Assembly (NCBI GenBank): GCA_903910765.1
Contig: CAIWBA010000201.1
Span: forward strand, 1 to 43,215
Direction: 5' to 3'
Source of the DNA: an uncultured Bacteroidota bacterium
Lineage (GTDB): Bacteria > Bacteroidota > Bacteroidia > Chitinophagales > Chitinophagaceae
Length of the DNA: 43,215 bases
Shown here: piece by piece, positions 1-9,040 of the stretch
Numbering within the stretch: the stretch's first letter is position 1
Layout of the letters: each line of letters starts with the position of its first letter
The notes under the pieces: generated by a model
The model's input: the letters and a program-made list of their open reading frames with translations, nothing else
Told to the model about the DNA's origin: nothing
Databases searched by the model: none
Translations under genes and position numbers: made by a program

Positions 1-81
1 ATAATATATTAATACATAATATAATCTTTGATTGAAAAAACTAACTATTATTAGGTTTATTTTTATCATTTTTGCTTATCA

Positions 82-1188
82 ATGATGCAGGCCTTTACCC
101 AATTATTATTAAAATGGAATACCTCCTCCAACCATCGACCTATGCCATGGAAAGGGGAAAAGGATCCTTATAAAATTTGGTTGAGTGAAATCATTTTGCA
201 ACAAACCAGGGTGGAGCAAGGTTGGGCGTATTATGAAAAGTTCGTTTCTACTTATCCAACCGTGCATGATTTGGCCAATGCGAAGGAAGAAAAAGTTTTA
301 AAGTTATGGGAAGGTTTGGGTTATTATAATCGTTGCAAGAATTTAATTTTTTCAGCGCGATATATCAGTAAAAAATTAAATGGTGTTTTCCCCGATAATT
401 ATGAATCAATTTTAAGTTTAAAAGGAGTCGGTCCATATACCGCTGCAGCTATTGCTTCCTTTGCATACAATTTACCTTACGCGGTGGTGGATGGAAATGT
501 GTTTCGGGTACTAGCGCGATTTTATGGCATACATACCCCAACGGATACACAACAAGGTATTCATTTGTTTAATACAATAGCAGATGAGAATTTGTCAAAA
601 AATCAAGCGGGTATTTATAATCAAGCATTGATGGATTTTGGCGCGACTGTTTGTAAGCCAAGCACGCCTAATTGTTCGGATTGCGTTATGAAAAAAAAAT
701 GTGTTGCATTTTTAAACAACCAAGTAAATCAATTACCTATTAAGGTAAAAAGCATTGAACGAAAAAAAAGGTATTTTGATTTTTTCTGTTTTTACCATAA
801 GGATAAATGGTTGGTCCAAAAAAGATTGGAAGGTGATATTTGGGGGGGCTTATATCAATTTTATTTAAATGAAAATAAAAGTGTTCCACCTGTTACCTTG
901 GGTTATTTAAATGAAGTGTTGACAAATCAATTGGGCGTTAGTTCAAAGGAGATAAGTATGCCACTTAAGCAGTCTAAACAGAACTATGAACCCGTTTCTC
1001 CGATATACAACCAAGCTTTAACACATCAGCTTTTACAGGCGCGTTTTATACTGGTCAAATTTGACACCATCCCGGCTGTTTTTTCTAAGGCATTGTGGGT
1101 CAATCAAAAACAACTCAAACAATTGCCTTTCCCAAAAATAATTAACCAATTTTTAGGGCAGGACTTTATTAATTGGTGTAAAACTTAA
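82..1188 (+). CDS. mutY: A/G-specific adenine DNA glycosylase MutY
   Basis: Base-excision repair enzyme that removes adenine mispaired with 8-oxoguanine. The 368-residue protein has the full MutY layout. The catalytic Glu is E36 in WLSEIILQQT. The helix-hairpin-helix is at about 112-120 (SLKGVGPYT) and is followed by the catalytic Asp D137 in VVDGNVFR. The [4Fe-4S] loop is C191-x6-C198-x2-C201-x5-C207. A C-terminal NUDIX-like 8-oxoG recognition domain occupies about 230-365. Two consecutive ATG codons (82 and 85) could both start it; the first is used here. A near-match to the -7 box (CATTTTTG, 67-74) ends only 7 nt before the ATG. gldE follows 38 bp downstream on the same strand, an association common in Bacteroidota. 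Identification is secure; the exact start is uncertain by one codon. Confidence 0.97.
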   Translation: MMQAFTQLLLKWNTSSNHRPMPWKGEKDPYKIWLSEIILQQTRVEQGWAYYEKFVSTYPTVHDLANAKEEKVLKLWEGLGYYNRCKNLIFSARYISKKLNGVFPDNYESILSLKGVGPYTAAAIASFAYNLPYAVVDGNVFRVLARFYGIHTPTDTQQGIHLFNTIADENLSKNQAGIYNQALMDFGATVCKPSTPNCSDCVMKKKCVAFLNNQVNQLPIKVKSIERKKRYFDFFCFYHKDKWLVQKRLEGDIWGGLYQFYLNENKSVPPVTLGYLNEVLTNQLGVSSKEISMPLKQSKQNYEPVSPIYNQALTHQLLQARFILVKFDTIPAVFSKALWVNQKQLKQLPFPKIINQFLGQDFINWCKT

Positions 1189-1226
1189 AAAATTGGTAAC
1201 TTTCCAAAAATTAAAACACTTAAAAC

Positions 1227-2582
1227 TTGGAAGCGCATTCGGGTAACCCCCTTTATTTGTCCGTTTCACTTATAGCTTCACTCCAACAGGATTCGGGATT
1301 AATTTTTTTAATCTCTTTTTTACTTTTTCTTTCTTTTGTAATCGCTGGATCTGAAGTTGCTTTTTTTTCCTTATCCTATAAGGACATTCAGGTATTAAAA
1401 ACAAAACGCCATATTCCTTTACAACGAATTGTAAAACTTTTAGAAAATCCTAAAAAGCTTTTGACTTCCATGTTGATTGCCAATAGTTTTATCAATATTT
1501 GTATCATCTTAATTGCGAATATTTTAATTGATCATTTATTTGTATTTGATCAAATTGCGATTCCGGGATTTGAGTTTATTGTAAAAATAGTTGCAGTGAC
1601 TTTGTTATTATTATTTTTCGGTGAAATTTTACCAAAAGTAATGGCTACCCAAAATAATATTCGATTTGCACAGGATTTCGGATTTATCATTCAAACAGTG
1701 TACTTTATTTTCTCTGGACTCAGTGGACTCATGGTCAAGTATACCAACTTGATGGAAAAAAAATTAGCGCAAAAAGGGAATGGTGCATCCTACAGCATGG
1801 AAGAGTTGGATCATGCTATTGAATTAACAAGTGCTTCGCATCATAAAGAAAACGAAAAAAATATTTTAAAAGGAATTGTGAAATTTGGCAATATTACCGT
1901 GAAACAAATCATGAAAACCAGATTGGATGTGCATGGTATTGCCGAAGATGTTGATTTTAATACTTTACTAAAAAATATCAAGGAGTTTAGTTACAGCCGT
2001 TTTCCCATATTTAAGGATGACTTAGATACAGTGGTGGGAATGATTCATACCAAAGATATTATCCCGCATTTAAAGGAGCAAGATGATTTCAAATGGCAAA
2101 CCTTGATTCGGCCTGCGTTTTTTGTACATGAACAAAAAATGATTGAAGACTTATTACAAGAATTTCAATTAAAGCGCATTCATTTTGGGATTGTAGTAGA
2201 CGAATTTGGCGGCACCAGCGGTATCATTACCTTGGAAGATATTTTAGAAGAAATTGTGGGCGATATCAAGGATGAATTTGATGAAGAGGAATCCACTATT
2301 AAAAAAATTGACGAGTATCATTATGTCATTGAAGGCAAAACTGCCATTACTGATTTGTGTACATTTATTGATATTCCATCTACTTCATTTGATTCGGTAA
2401 AAGGAGAAAGTGATACCTTGGCGGGCTTGTTTTTAGAATTGGCGGGTGAATTTCCGGCCATTCAACAAGTTGTTAAATTTCAACAATATAGTTTTACTGT
2501 TTTAGAAATTCAAAAAAATAGAATTCATAAAATACAAATGATCATTACTCCCGTCATTCCCACTCAAATAGATCATGCGTAA
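1227..2582 (+). CDS. gldE: Gliding motility-associated protein GldE (CNNM/CBS/CorC family)
   Basis: Membrane protein of the CNNM/CorC (HlyC) family. In this position, between mutY and gldD, it is the GldE member linked to gliding and type IX secretion in Bacteroidota (family knowledge). The DUF21/CNNM part has hydrophobic segments at about 24-48, 80-103, 118-135 and 150-170, with the conserved GEILPK motif near 132. A CBS pair follows at about 225-345 (TRLDVHGI, SRFPIFKDDLDTVVGMIHTKD, GIVVDEFGGTSGIITLEDILEEIVGDI). A CorC_HlyC transporter-associated domain lies at about 355-440. The start is a TTG at 1227; the next in-frame ATG is at residue 82, inside a membrane segment, so it is too late. 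The stop overlaps the gldD start by 8 bp, so the two are translationally coupled. Family certain; the GldE label rests mainly on context. Confidence 0.9.
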   Translation: MEAHSGNPLYLSVSLIASLQQDSGLIFLISFLLFLSFVIAGSEVAFFSLSYKDIQVLKTKRHIPLQRIVKLLENPKKLLTSMLIANSFINICIILIANILIDHLFVFDQIAIPGFEFIVKIVAVTLLLLFFGEILPKVMATQNNIRFAQDFGFIIQTVYFIFSGLSGLMVKYTNLMEKKLAQKGNGASYSMEELDHAIELTSASHHKENEKNILKGIVKFGNITVKQIMKTRLDVHGIAEDVDFNTLLKNIKEFSYSRFPIFKDDLDTVVGMIHTKDIIPHLKEQDDFKWQTLIRPAFFVHEQKMIEDLLQEFQLKRIHFGIVVDEFGGTSGIITLEDILEEIVGDIKDEFDEEESTIKKIDEYHYVIEGKTAITDLCTFIDIPSTSFDSVKGESDTLAGLFLELAGEFPAIQQVVKFQQYSFTVLEIQKNRIHKIQMIITPVIPTQIDHA

Positions 2583-3162
2583 TTTTTTTATATTTATCAC
2601 TGCTATTTTCATATTGCTGGTAACAGCTTGCAATAGCCCATTTATTCCCAAGGAAAAAGGGTATGCTGATTTTCAATTTCCAGCAAAGTCATATCAAGCC
2701 TTTAATGCACCAAACTTCCCGTATACCTTTGAATATCCTACCTATGCATTTGTAGATAATCAGATAAATTATTTTGGCGAAAATAAATCAAAGGATGCTT
2801 GGATAAATATTCAGTTTCCTAGCTTAAATGGTACGATATACATAAGTTATAAAAAAATTAAGCCACACCAATTAGATACTTTAATTAATGATGCTTATAA
2901 ATTTGCAAGCAATCATTCCAATAAAGCAACATATATCGCAGATTCAGTTTTTACAACGAGTCATGGCGTGCATGGTGTTTTTTTTAATATTGGGGGAGAT
3001 GTGGCAACTGCCTATCAGTTTTTTTTGACTGATTCAACCACCCATTTTTTTAGAGGGGCTTTATATTTTAATACGACACCCAATGCTGACTCTTTAGCTA
3101 TTTACAATGATTTTTTATTTAAGGATGTGCAGCACTTGGTCAATACATTTAAATGGAAATAA
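2575..3162 (+). CDS. gldD: Gliding motility lipoprotein GldD
   Basis: A 195-residue lipoprotein. A hydrophobic signal peptide (about residues 3-18) ends in a lipobox, VTAC, with C19 as the predicted lipidated cysteine. The body shows the GldD pattern GYADFQFP then FPYTFEYPTYAFV at about 29-62. GldD is an essential gliding lipoprotein in Flavobacterium johnsoniae and works together with GldE, whose gene overlaps it by 8 bp here (family knowledge). The role in this organism is inferred: some Chitinophagaceae carry gldD/gldE without visible gliding. No terminator follows; a promoter-like box for the next gene begins 3 bp after the stop codon. Confidence 0.9.
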   Translation: MRNFFIFITAIFILLVTACNSPFIPKEKGYADFQFPAKSYQAFNAPNFPYTFEYPTYAFVDNQINYFGENKSKDAWINIQFPSLNGTIYISYKKIKPHQLDTLINDAYKFASNHSNKATYIADSVFTTSHGVHGVFFNIGGDVATAYQFFLTDSTTHFFRGALYFNTTPNADSLAIYNDFLFKDVQHLVNTFKWK

Positions 3163-3165
3163 TGA

Positions 3166-3173
3166 TATCTTTA
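3166..3173 (+). promoter_or_regulatory. -7 box (7/8 match) upstream of the DUF3109 gene
   Basis: TATCTTTA differs from the Bacteroidota -7 consensus TAnnTTTG only in the last base. It lies between the gldD stop and the start codon of the next gene, 16 nt before that ATG. No clear -33 element was found. Confidence 0.5.
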
Positions 3174-3189
3174 CGCCACAATTAATATT

Positions 3190-3771
3190 ATGATAGCGAT
3201 TGATTCAGTTTTAGTGAGTGACCAAGTGATTGAAGAACAATTTGTATGTGATTTGACAAAGTGCAAGGGTGGTTGTTGCGAGGACGGGGATGCGGGTGCG
3301 CCTCTTGAAAACAAAGAAAAAGACTTTATTAAGAAGTATTATGATCTTGTTGAACCCTATATGACCAAGGAAGGCATTAAGGAAGTGAAACAAGTAGGCC
3401 AGTTTTTATATGATCGTGAGTTTGGTTGGGTAACACCTACCTTAAATGGTCAAATTTGCGCCTATGGGTACAAGGAAAAAGGCATCATCAAGTGTGCCTT
3501 TGAACAAGCCTATAATGATGGTAAGATACCTTGGAAGAAGCCCATCAGTTGCCATTTATTTCCCATTAAAGTTCAAAAAAGCAAGCAGGATCCCGATATT
3601 GAATACATGAATTATGAACCTCGTGAAGACCTATGTCAGGCAGCCTGTTCCTTAGGGGTTAAATTAAAGGTACCTGCCTATGTTTTTTTAAAGGAATCTA
3701 TCATTCGCAAATATGGGGAAAAATTTTACGAGGCCTTGGACGCTTCTGCGCAACATCTAAAGGATAAATAA
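3190..3771 (+). CDS. DUF3109 family protein, probable Fe/Zn-binding
   Basis: A 193-residue cytoplasmic protein of the DUF3109 family, related to the YkgJ-type metal-chelating cysteine proteins. The N-terminal cysteine cluster CDLTKCKGGCC (about residues 20-30) is its hallmark. Further cysteines follow near 91 and 101 (QICAYG, IKCAFEQAY), at about 120 (ISCHLFPIKV) and in LCQAACSLG near 150. Together these could hold a metal ion or Fe-S cluster. No signal peptide or membrane segment is visible. Its molecular function is unknown. It sits between the gld genes and lutB, with promoter-like boxes before and after it, so it may be a single-gene unit. Confidence 0.9.
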   Translation: MIAIDSVLVSDQVIEEQFVCDLTKCKGGCCEDGDAGAPLENKEKDFIKKYYDLVEPYMTKEGIKEVKQVGQFLYDREFGWVTPTLNGQICAYGYKEKGIIKCAFEQAYNDGKIPWKKPISCHLFPIKVQKSKQDPDIEYMNYEPREDLCQAACSLGVKLKVPAYVFLKESIIRKYGEKFYEALDASAQHLKDK

Positions 3772-3772
3772 C

Positions 3773-3780
3773 TATTTTTG
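3773..3780 (+). promoter_or_regulatory. -7 promoter box of lutB
   Basis: TATTTTTG is an exact match to TAnnTTTG. It begins 2 nt after the DUF3109 stop codon and ends 10 nt before the lutB ATG at 3791, predicting a very short 5' leader. Confidence 0.6.
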
Positions 3781-3790
3781 TGAAATCTAT

Positions 3791-5170
3791 ATGCAAAGTA
3801 TTTACGCCTCCTCATTTGACACAAAAAGCAGCAAAAAAGCTGTTGATCTGGAACACAGACGCAAACTGAATTTTAATATTTCCAAATACAATGCCGTTGT
3901 TCCAAAAGGCAAAGCGCAATTTCCCGATTTAACAAGGGTGCGTGAATTAGCAAAAAATAAAAAATGGGAAGCTATTGAGCATTTGGATTTATACCTAACA
4001 CAATTCGAAGATCAAATTACCAAAAGAGGCGCTAAAGTTTTTTGGGCCGAGGATAGCGAACAAGCTTTAAATTTTATTGGAGAACTATGTAAGGAAAAAG
4101 AATGTAAATCCGTAGTTAAAAGTAAAAGCATGGTGACGGAAGAAATTCACTTGAATGATTATTTAACTTCCATCGGAGTGGAAAGTGTGGAAACAGATTT
4201 AGGTGAATACATACAACAAATGGATGGCGAAGCGCCCTATCATATCGTTACACCAGCTATGCATAAGAGCAAGGAAGATGTAGCTAAATTATTTAATGAA
4301 CATTTGGGTACCGATATTTCATTGACACCTGAGCAATTAACATTGGTCGCGCGTAAAAATTTACGTGACAAATATGTACAAGCTGAAATTGGTATTACGG
4401 GTGCTAATTTTATTTTATCTGATATTGGTGGTATAGCTTTAACTGAAAACGAAGGCAATGCACGATTATCTGTGGCTTGGCCTAAAACACATGTGGTTAT
4501 CGTAGGTATTGAAAAAACTATTCCTTCCATGAATGACTTAGGATTGTTTTGGCCTTTATTAGCCACCTATGGTACTGGTCAACAAATCACTGTTTATAAT
4601 AGTATCATTACCGGTCCACGTCAACCCGGCGAAGTGGATGGTCCAGAAGAGATGTATGTAATTTTACTTGACAATGGCCGTACTGATTTATTATCGAATG
4701 CAAAAGCAAGGGAAGCCTTGTATTGTATTCGTTGTGGCGCATGTTTAAATGCATGTCCGGTTTATAAAAATATTGGTGGTCACGCGTATGATACTACTTA
4801 TAGTGGCCCTATTGGAAGTGTGATTACGCCTCATTTAAGAGGGATGCATGATTATAAGCATTTAAGTTACGCTTCAAGTTTGTGTGGTAATTGTACGGAG
4901 GTTTGTCCAGTGAAAATTAATATTCATGAATTGTTATTGGAAAACAGAAGAGAGTCAGTAGTCGCTGGTGAAAGTGATTTTGCTGAAAAATTTGCTTGGA
5001 AAATGTGGAAGAATGCATCCTTGAGTCGTATGATGATGAATCAAGGAAATGCGACTATCAAAAATTGGGTTATTAATAAAATGTTTAAGGGTTGGTCCAA
5101 TCAAAGGGCACCCTTAGAATTTCCTAAAAAAACATTTAACCAACTTTGGAACGAATCTAAAAAAAGGTAG
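3791..5170 (+). CDS. lutB: LutB/LldF-type iron-sulfur protein
   Basis: Homologue of LutB (YkgF), the subunit of the LutABC L-lactate oxidation complex that carries two iron-sulfur clusters. The 459-residue protein has a LUD domain at about 70-305 (TEEIHLNDYL, GITGANFILSDIGGIALTENEG). A first cluster motif follows, CIRCGACLNACPVYKNIGG (about 312-330). The second is the three-cysteine motif CGNCTEVCPVKINIHELL (about 360-378), as is usual in this family. A C-terminal helical segment completes it. Soluble, no signal peptide. Neither a LutA-like CCG-domain protein nor LutC is adjacent: upstream is DUF3109 and downstream a convergent transporter. The substrate is therefore inferred from the family only. 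Confidence 0.9.
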   Translation: MQSIYASSFDTKSSKKAVDLEHRRKLNFNISKYNAVVPKGKAQFPDLTRVRELAKNKKWEAIEHLDLYLTQFEDQITKRGAKVFWAEDSEQALNFIGELCKEKECKSVVKSKSMVTEEIHLNDYLTSIGVESVETDLGEYIQQMDGEAPYHIVTPAMHKSKEDVAKLFNEHLGTDISLTPEQLTLVARKNLRDKYVQAEIGITGANFILSDIGGIALTENEGNARLSVAWPKTHVVIVGIEKTIPSMNDLGLFWPLLATYGTGQQITVYNSIITGPRQPGEVDGPEEMYVILLDNGRTDLLSNAKAREALYCIRCGACLNACPVYKNIGGHAYDTTYSGPIGSVITPHLRGMHDYKHLSYASSLCGNCTEVCPVKINIHELLLENRRESVVAGESDFAEKFAWKMWKNASLSRMMMNQGNATIKNWVINKMFKGWSNQRAPLEFPKKTFNQLWNESKKR

Positions 5171-5207
5171 TTCAAAAAATACAATCCCCAAAAAAAAGAT
5201 AATTAGT

Positions 5208-6134
5208 TTACATGCCATCTGCATCGGCAATGGCTTCCACGGGATCTTTCTGTTTCTTTAAACTATTATTTACAACATAAACGCCCACTAAAGTACATAG
5301 GGTTCCTATAATATTGGTTACAGACATTTTTTCATCTAATAGTAAGGAGCCAACCCAAATAGCTACAATCGGATTTATATAAGCGTATAAGGATGCAATG
5401 GCAGGTTGCAAATGTTTCATGCTATAGATGAAACAGATAAATGCAAAAACGGAGCCGGCCAAAACCATATACACAAGCACTCCCCAGGTGCGTGCGGGAA
5501 TACTTTGCAAAGGAATATAGTTTTTGGTATACAATGCAACCGTTGCCATAACTGCAGCACTAATCAACATCTGCCATCCAATAGAATAATAAGCGTTGAT
5601 GTTTATTTTATTTCTTGAAATGATGACTGAGCCAACACTCCAGGTTACCATAGCAAATAAGGATAAGGCCACCCCTAAAGGGTAATTGGTGCCATGCATT
5701 TGTAAACTATCCTTATAAAAAATAAAAACAATGCCTAACAAACCTAACATCAAGCCAATAAAAGTGGGAAGCGTTATTTTAATGGCTTTAAAATAAAACC
5801 GTTCAATCAACACCACCGACAATGGATAAAGTGCGGCAATTAATGCGGCAAGGCCACTGGTAATAAATTGAAGTCCGTAAGTCGCAATCCCATTGGAGGA
5901 AACAAACATCAAAAAAGACATCGGGATTAGCCACAAAAATTGTTTTGGTGTAGGTAATCCTGCACCCTTCAGTAAAAAGAAACATACATAAATACTGCCG
6001 CCTAAAAATTGGCGCATACTCGCAAATTGAAATGCAGGAACATGTGATATGCCCATTTTACTTGCCACCCAGGTGGTACCCCAAACAAGACTGGTTACTG
6101 TTACGGCAAAGTATGCTTTTCTGTTATTGGACAT
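5208..6134 (-). CDS. EamA/DMT-family transporter
   Basis: A 308-residue inner-membrane protein of the drug/metabolite transporter superfamily. It has ten predicted membrane segments arranged as two EamA repeats (about residues 5-140 and 155-290). Typical motifs are SLVWGTTWVASKMG in the first segment, FQFASMRQF near 36, and AIASLYAYINPIVAIWVGSLLLDE near 245-268. Substrate unknown; relatives export amino acids, nucleobases or other metabolites. It converges on lutB across a 37-bp gap without a recognisable terminator. The adjacent upstream gene on this strand, purH, is separated by about 50 bp, so purH to eamA read-through is possible. Confidence 0.92.
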   Translation of the reverse strand: MSNNRKAYFAVTVTSLVWGTTWVASKMGISHVPAFQFASMRQFLGGSIYVCFFLLKGAGLPTPKQFLWLIPMSFLMFVSSNGIATYGLQFITSGLAALIAALYPLSVVLIERFYFKAIKITLPTFIGLMLGLLGIVFIFYKDSLQMHGTNYPLGVALSLFAMVTWSVGSVIISRNKININAYYSIGWQMLISAAVMATVALYTKNYIPLQSIPARTWGVLVYMVLAGSVFAFICFIYSMKHLQPAIASLYAYINPIVAIWVGSLLLDEKMSVTNIIGTLCTLVGVYVVNNSLKKQKDPVEAIADADGM

Positions 6135-6182
6135 AGGGGCGACTTATAAATGAACAAGGGAAAGTAAATGACTAGTCAATCC

Positions 6183-7667
6183 CTAATGTTTAAAATGTCT
6201 TAATTGGGTCATCACCATTGCTAAGCCATTTTCCTTACAATAAGCAATACTATCTTTATCTCTTACGGATCCACCTGGTTGTATATAGGCTTCAATTCCT
6301 TCCGCGTGTGCAATACGAACACAATCATCAAAAGGGAAAAAAGCATCCGAGGCGAGTGTCGCTCCTTTCAAATCAAATTTAAATTGTTTTGCTTTTTCAA
6401 TAGCATGTCTTAAAGCGTCAACGCGGCTTGTTTGACCACAACCTTTGCCTACAAGTTGTTTGTCCTTGATTAAGGCAATTGCATTACTTTTTAAATGCTT
6501 GCAAATGATATTTCCAAAAGTTAAATCTTCTTTTTCTTTATCGCTACAAGGCCTTGCACCTGCTTCGTCCCATTGGGTATAGTTACCAGTATCCAATCCT
6601 TGCTCCAAGTTACCGTTGAGGATTGATTTTTTTTGAACTGCGTTAAACGTAATGCCTGGTTTACTTTGCAATAAAACCCTATTTTTCTTTGCAGACAAAA
6701 TGGTCAATGCGTCTGCATCAAATGCGGGTGCAATTAACACTTCAAAAAATATTTCTTGAATCGCTTCAGCTGTCGCTGTATCAATTTTGCCATTGGTGAC
6801 TAATACACCCCCAAAGGCACTTTCTGGATCGCCCGCCAATGCGGATTGCCAACTTTCAAATACATTGCTACGACTTGCCACCCCACAAACATTGGTATGC
6901 TTGATGATGGCAAAACTAATCGAAGGTAATTCAGCGATTAAAGCAATGGCTGCATCTACATCCACTAAATTATTATAAGATAATTCCTTGCCATGTAATT
7001 GTGTAAACCATTGATCAAGGTCACCATAAAAAGTTGCCACTTGATGCGGGTTTTCGCCATAGCGTAATACTTTGCCTTGCGGCGGGTTGAAATAATTACT
7101 TATCGCAATATCATAATTCATCACCACTTCAAAAGCCTTTGCAGCGAATGCTTTTCGTTGTTCTAAATTCGTTTGCCCATCTTGACTAATTAAAATTTGG
7201 TTTAATTTTTCATAATCATCCTTTGCAGACAATACGACCAAGTCCCTGAAATTTTTTCCGGCTGCACGAATCATAGAGGGTCCTCCAATATCTATTTTTT
7301 CAATGATTGCTTTTTCTTCAGTGGTGTTTTTAAGTGTTTCCTCAAAAGGGTATAAGTCAACAATAACAAGGTCAAGTTCTGGTATTTTGTATTGGGCCAT
7401 TTCAATTAAGTCCTGCTCCTCGTATCTGCGACCTAATATTCCACCAAATACCGATGGATGTAATGTTTTTACACGTCCGCCTAAAATAGAGGGGTAACCT
7501 GTAACTGATTCAACAGAAACGCAGGAAATGCCTAAATCTTCTAAAAACTTTTGCGTACCACCTGTAGAATAGATGGTGATATTTAATTTTTGCAGGGTTT
7601 TCGCCAATGGCTCCAAACCATCTTTGTAAAAAACTGAAATGAGTGCTGATTTTATTTTCTTTTCCAT
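6183..7667 (-). CDS. purH: Bifunctional PurH: AICAR transformylase / IMP cyclohydrolase
   Basis: Catalyses the last two steps of de novo IMP synthesis: formylation of AICAR with 10-formyl-THF, then ring closure. The N-terminal MGS-like IMP cyclohydrolase domain (about 1-140) contains IYSTGGT, TGYPSILGGRVKTLHPSVFGGIL (in part) and GGPSMIRAA. The transformylase domain follows, with YGENPHQ, the K-H catalytic pair in IIKHTNVCG, and the C-terminal SDAFFPF and IQPGGSVRD motifs. I place the start at the ATG at 7667 (MEKKIKSALISVFYKDGLE), which matches the usual PurH N-terminus and gives 494 residues. A farther in-frame ATG at 7715 would add 16 atypical residues and lies upstream of an exact -7 box. 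Confidence 0.97.
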   Translation of the reverse strand: MEKKIKSALISVFYKDGLEPLAKTLQKLNITIYSTGGTQKFLEDLGISCVSVESVTGYPSILGGRVKTLHPSVFGGILGRRYEEQDLIEMAQYKIPELDLVIVDLYPFEETLKNTTEEKAIIEKIDIGGPSMIRAAGKNFRDLVVLSAKDDYEKLNQILISQDGQTNLEQRKAFAAKAFEVVMNYDIAISNYFNPPQGKVLRYGENPHQVATFYGDLDQWFTQLHGKELSYNNLVDVDAAIALIAELPSISFAIIKHTNVCGVASRSNVFESWQSALAGDPESAFGGVLVTNGKIDTATAEAIQEIFFEVLIAPAFDADALTILSAKKNRVLLQSKPGITFNAVQKKSILNGNLEQGLDTGNYTQWDEAGARPCSDKEKEDLTFGNIICKHLKSNAIALIKDKQLVGKGCGQTSRVDALRHAIEKAKQFKFDLKGATLASDAFFPFDDCVRIAHAEGIEAYIQPGGSVRDKDSIAYCKENGLAMVMTQLRHFKH

Positions 7668-7670
7668 ACC

Positions 7671-7678
7671 CAAAGGTA
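7671..7678 (-). promoter_or_regulatory. -7 promoter box of purH
   Basis: On the minus strand TACCTTTG is an exact TAnnTTTG match, ending 3 nt before the chosen ATG at 7667. This supports the downstream start codon and predicts an mRNA with essentially no leader. Confidence 0.5.
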
Positions 7679-7729
7679 CGCGGTTTCCATTTTTTATTTT
7701 TTGCTGATTTTCCACAAATGCTAGGGCAT

Positions 7730-8992
7730 TTAGGGGAATAACTTTATTAGAGATAGCAGGGTAATAATGACCAAACTATAAAAAAGGTATTTGGCTTCTC
7801 GCTTATACAGCCATATATAAACAAACAATAGCCAAAAGTAATAGCCTGCCACCATTCTTCCGGACATTTCAAGTAGCATGGGAGTACCGATCGGATTTTG
7901 GTGAAAGTATAACACAATACGATTTAATAAATTAATATATGATTGAATCAGTGTGCCTAAGTGAATACTAAAGCTGACTTGATTTGGGATAATCACTAGT
8001 ATTATTAAAGCATATAACAAAAGCGTACTTAATGGCACCATGATAAAATTACTAATGATGACTAAGGTGGAAGTTTGATGAAAGTGAAACAACAAAATGG
8101 GTAAAGTAGTTAATTGGGCGGACAAGGTGATACTCAAGTTGCTCCACATCCAATTTAATATTGGATTATCCATAGGCAACATTTTATAAAATATCGGATA
8201 AAATAAATGAATGCCAATGACGGCTGCATAGGATAGTTGTAAGCCAATATGATAGATTGAGTGAATGTCAAAAAATAAAATCACGAGTATGCCACCTGCG
8301 ATACAATTAAGGGTATACTTGGGTTGGTTTAGAAAAGTTCCAACAAAAAATAAGCTAAAAAAAATACTTGCTCTAACCACTGAAGGACTCGCGAATGCTA
8401 TAAATGTATATATCCATACTGTAATTAGTACAATAGCGAGTTCAAGTAATCGCCAAAATATTTTACGTGGTAAATGACCTGTGACAAAAACTAGGTTTTT
8501 AAATATAATATCTAAGTGCATGCCACTGATGGCAATGATATGTATAATGCCTAATTGGGTGTAGGCTTTAATTATATTTTTATCTATATCTGATTTTACA
8601 CCTATTAATAATGCTTTTGCAAAACCACTCGCTTCCTTATCTATGATATGCTTGTCAATTTTTTGTATCATCCATATGCGCGTGTCACTTATGATTCCAT
8701 TGGGATAGGGCAGCCACATTAAGTTTTGTGAATGTGTGGTTAAATATAGAACGCATCCCCAGCTTACTAATATGCATAGGATGATTATTCCTTCCTTCCA
8801 TTTTTTTAATGTTAGTATGGGCAAGCAAATTAATGCACCCATACTTATTCCTACAATGAATAAGGCAATAGCGGTATTTGAACTTGTATGATCATTGTAA
8901 TATTCATTGGCAATCAGATAGCCAATGCTCATTGAAATGGAGATAAATAAAAGGGGATGTTCCGCTTTCCAATGCGACAGGGATTTTTCCAT
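7730..8992 (-). CDS. ComEC/Rec2-type competence membrane protein, minimal form
   Basis: A 420-residue polytopic membrane protein of the ComEC/Rec2 family, the inner-membrane DNA channel of natural transformation. The Competence domain (about 105-380) carries the hallmark GIIHIIAISGMHLDII (about 148-163), where relatives usually have ISGxHxGL, and many further membrane segments. Two features of larger homologues are missing. The OB-fold DUF4131 region between the N-terminal membrane segments (about 12-28, 40-62, 68-86) and the Competence domain shrinks to about 20 residues. There is also no C-terminal metallo-beta-lactamase domain: the protein ends after its last membrane helices. A 62-bp gap separates it from the downstream purH start. 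Transport activity cannot be assumed. Confidence 0.85.
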   Translation of the reverse strand: MEKSLSHWKAEHPLLFISISMSIGYLIANEYYNDHTSSNTAIALFIVGISMGALICLPILTLKKWKEGIIILCILVSWGCVLYLTTHSQNLMWLPYPNGIISDTRIWMIQKIDKHIIDKEASGFAKALLIGVKSDIDKNIIKAYTQLGIIHIIAISGMHLDIIFKNLVFVTGHLPRKIFWRLLELAIVLITVWIYTFIAFASPSVVRASIFFSLFFVGTFLNQPKYTLNCIAGGILVILFFDIHSIYHIGLQLSYAAVIGIHLFYPIFYKMLPMDNPILNWMWSNLSITLSAQLTTLPILLFHFHQTSTLVIISNFIMVPLSTLLLYALIILVIIPNQVSFSIHLGTLIQSYINLLNRIVLYFHQNPIGTPMLLEMSGRMVAGYYFWLLFVYIWLYKREAKYLFYSLVIITLLSLIKLFP

Positions 8993-9040
8993 CCCGGATA
9001 GTAGGGAAATAAAAAAAACAATGAACTGCGGGAAATACGT

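Noticed and set aside
7668-7715. Upstream ATG of purH adding 16 residues
   Set aside because: The extra residues do not resemble PurH N-termini and the exact -7 box lies downstream of that ATG.
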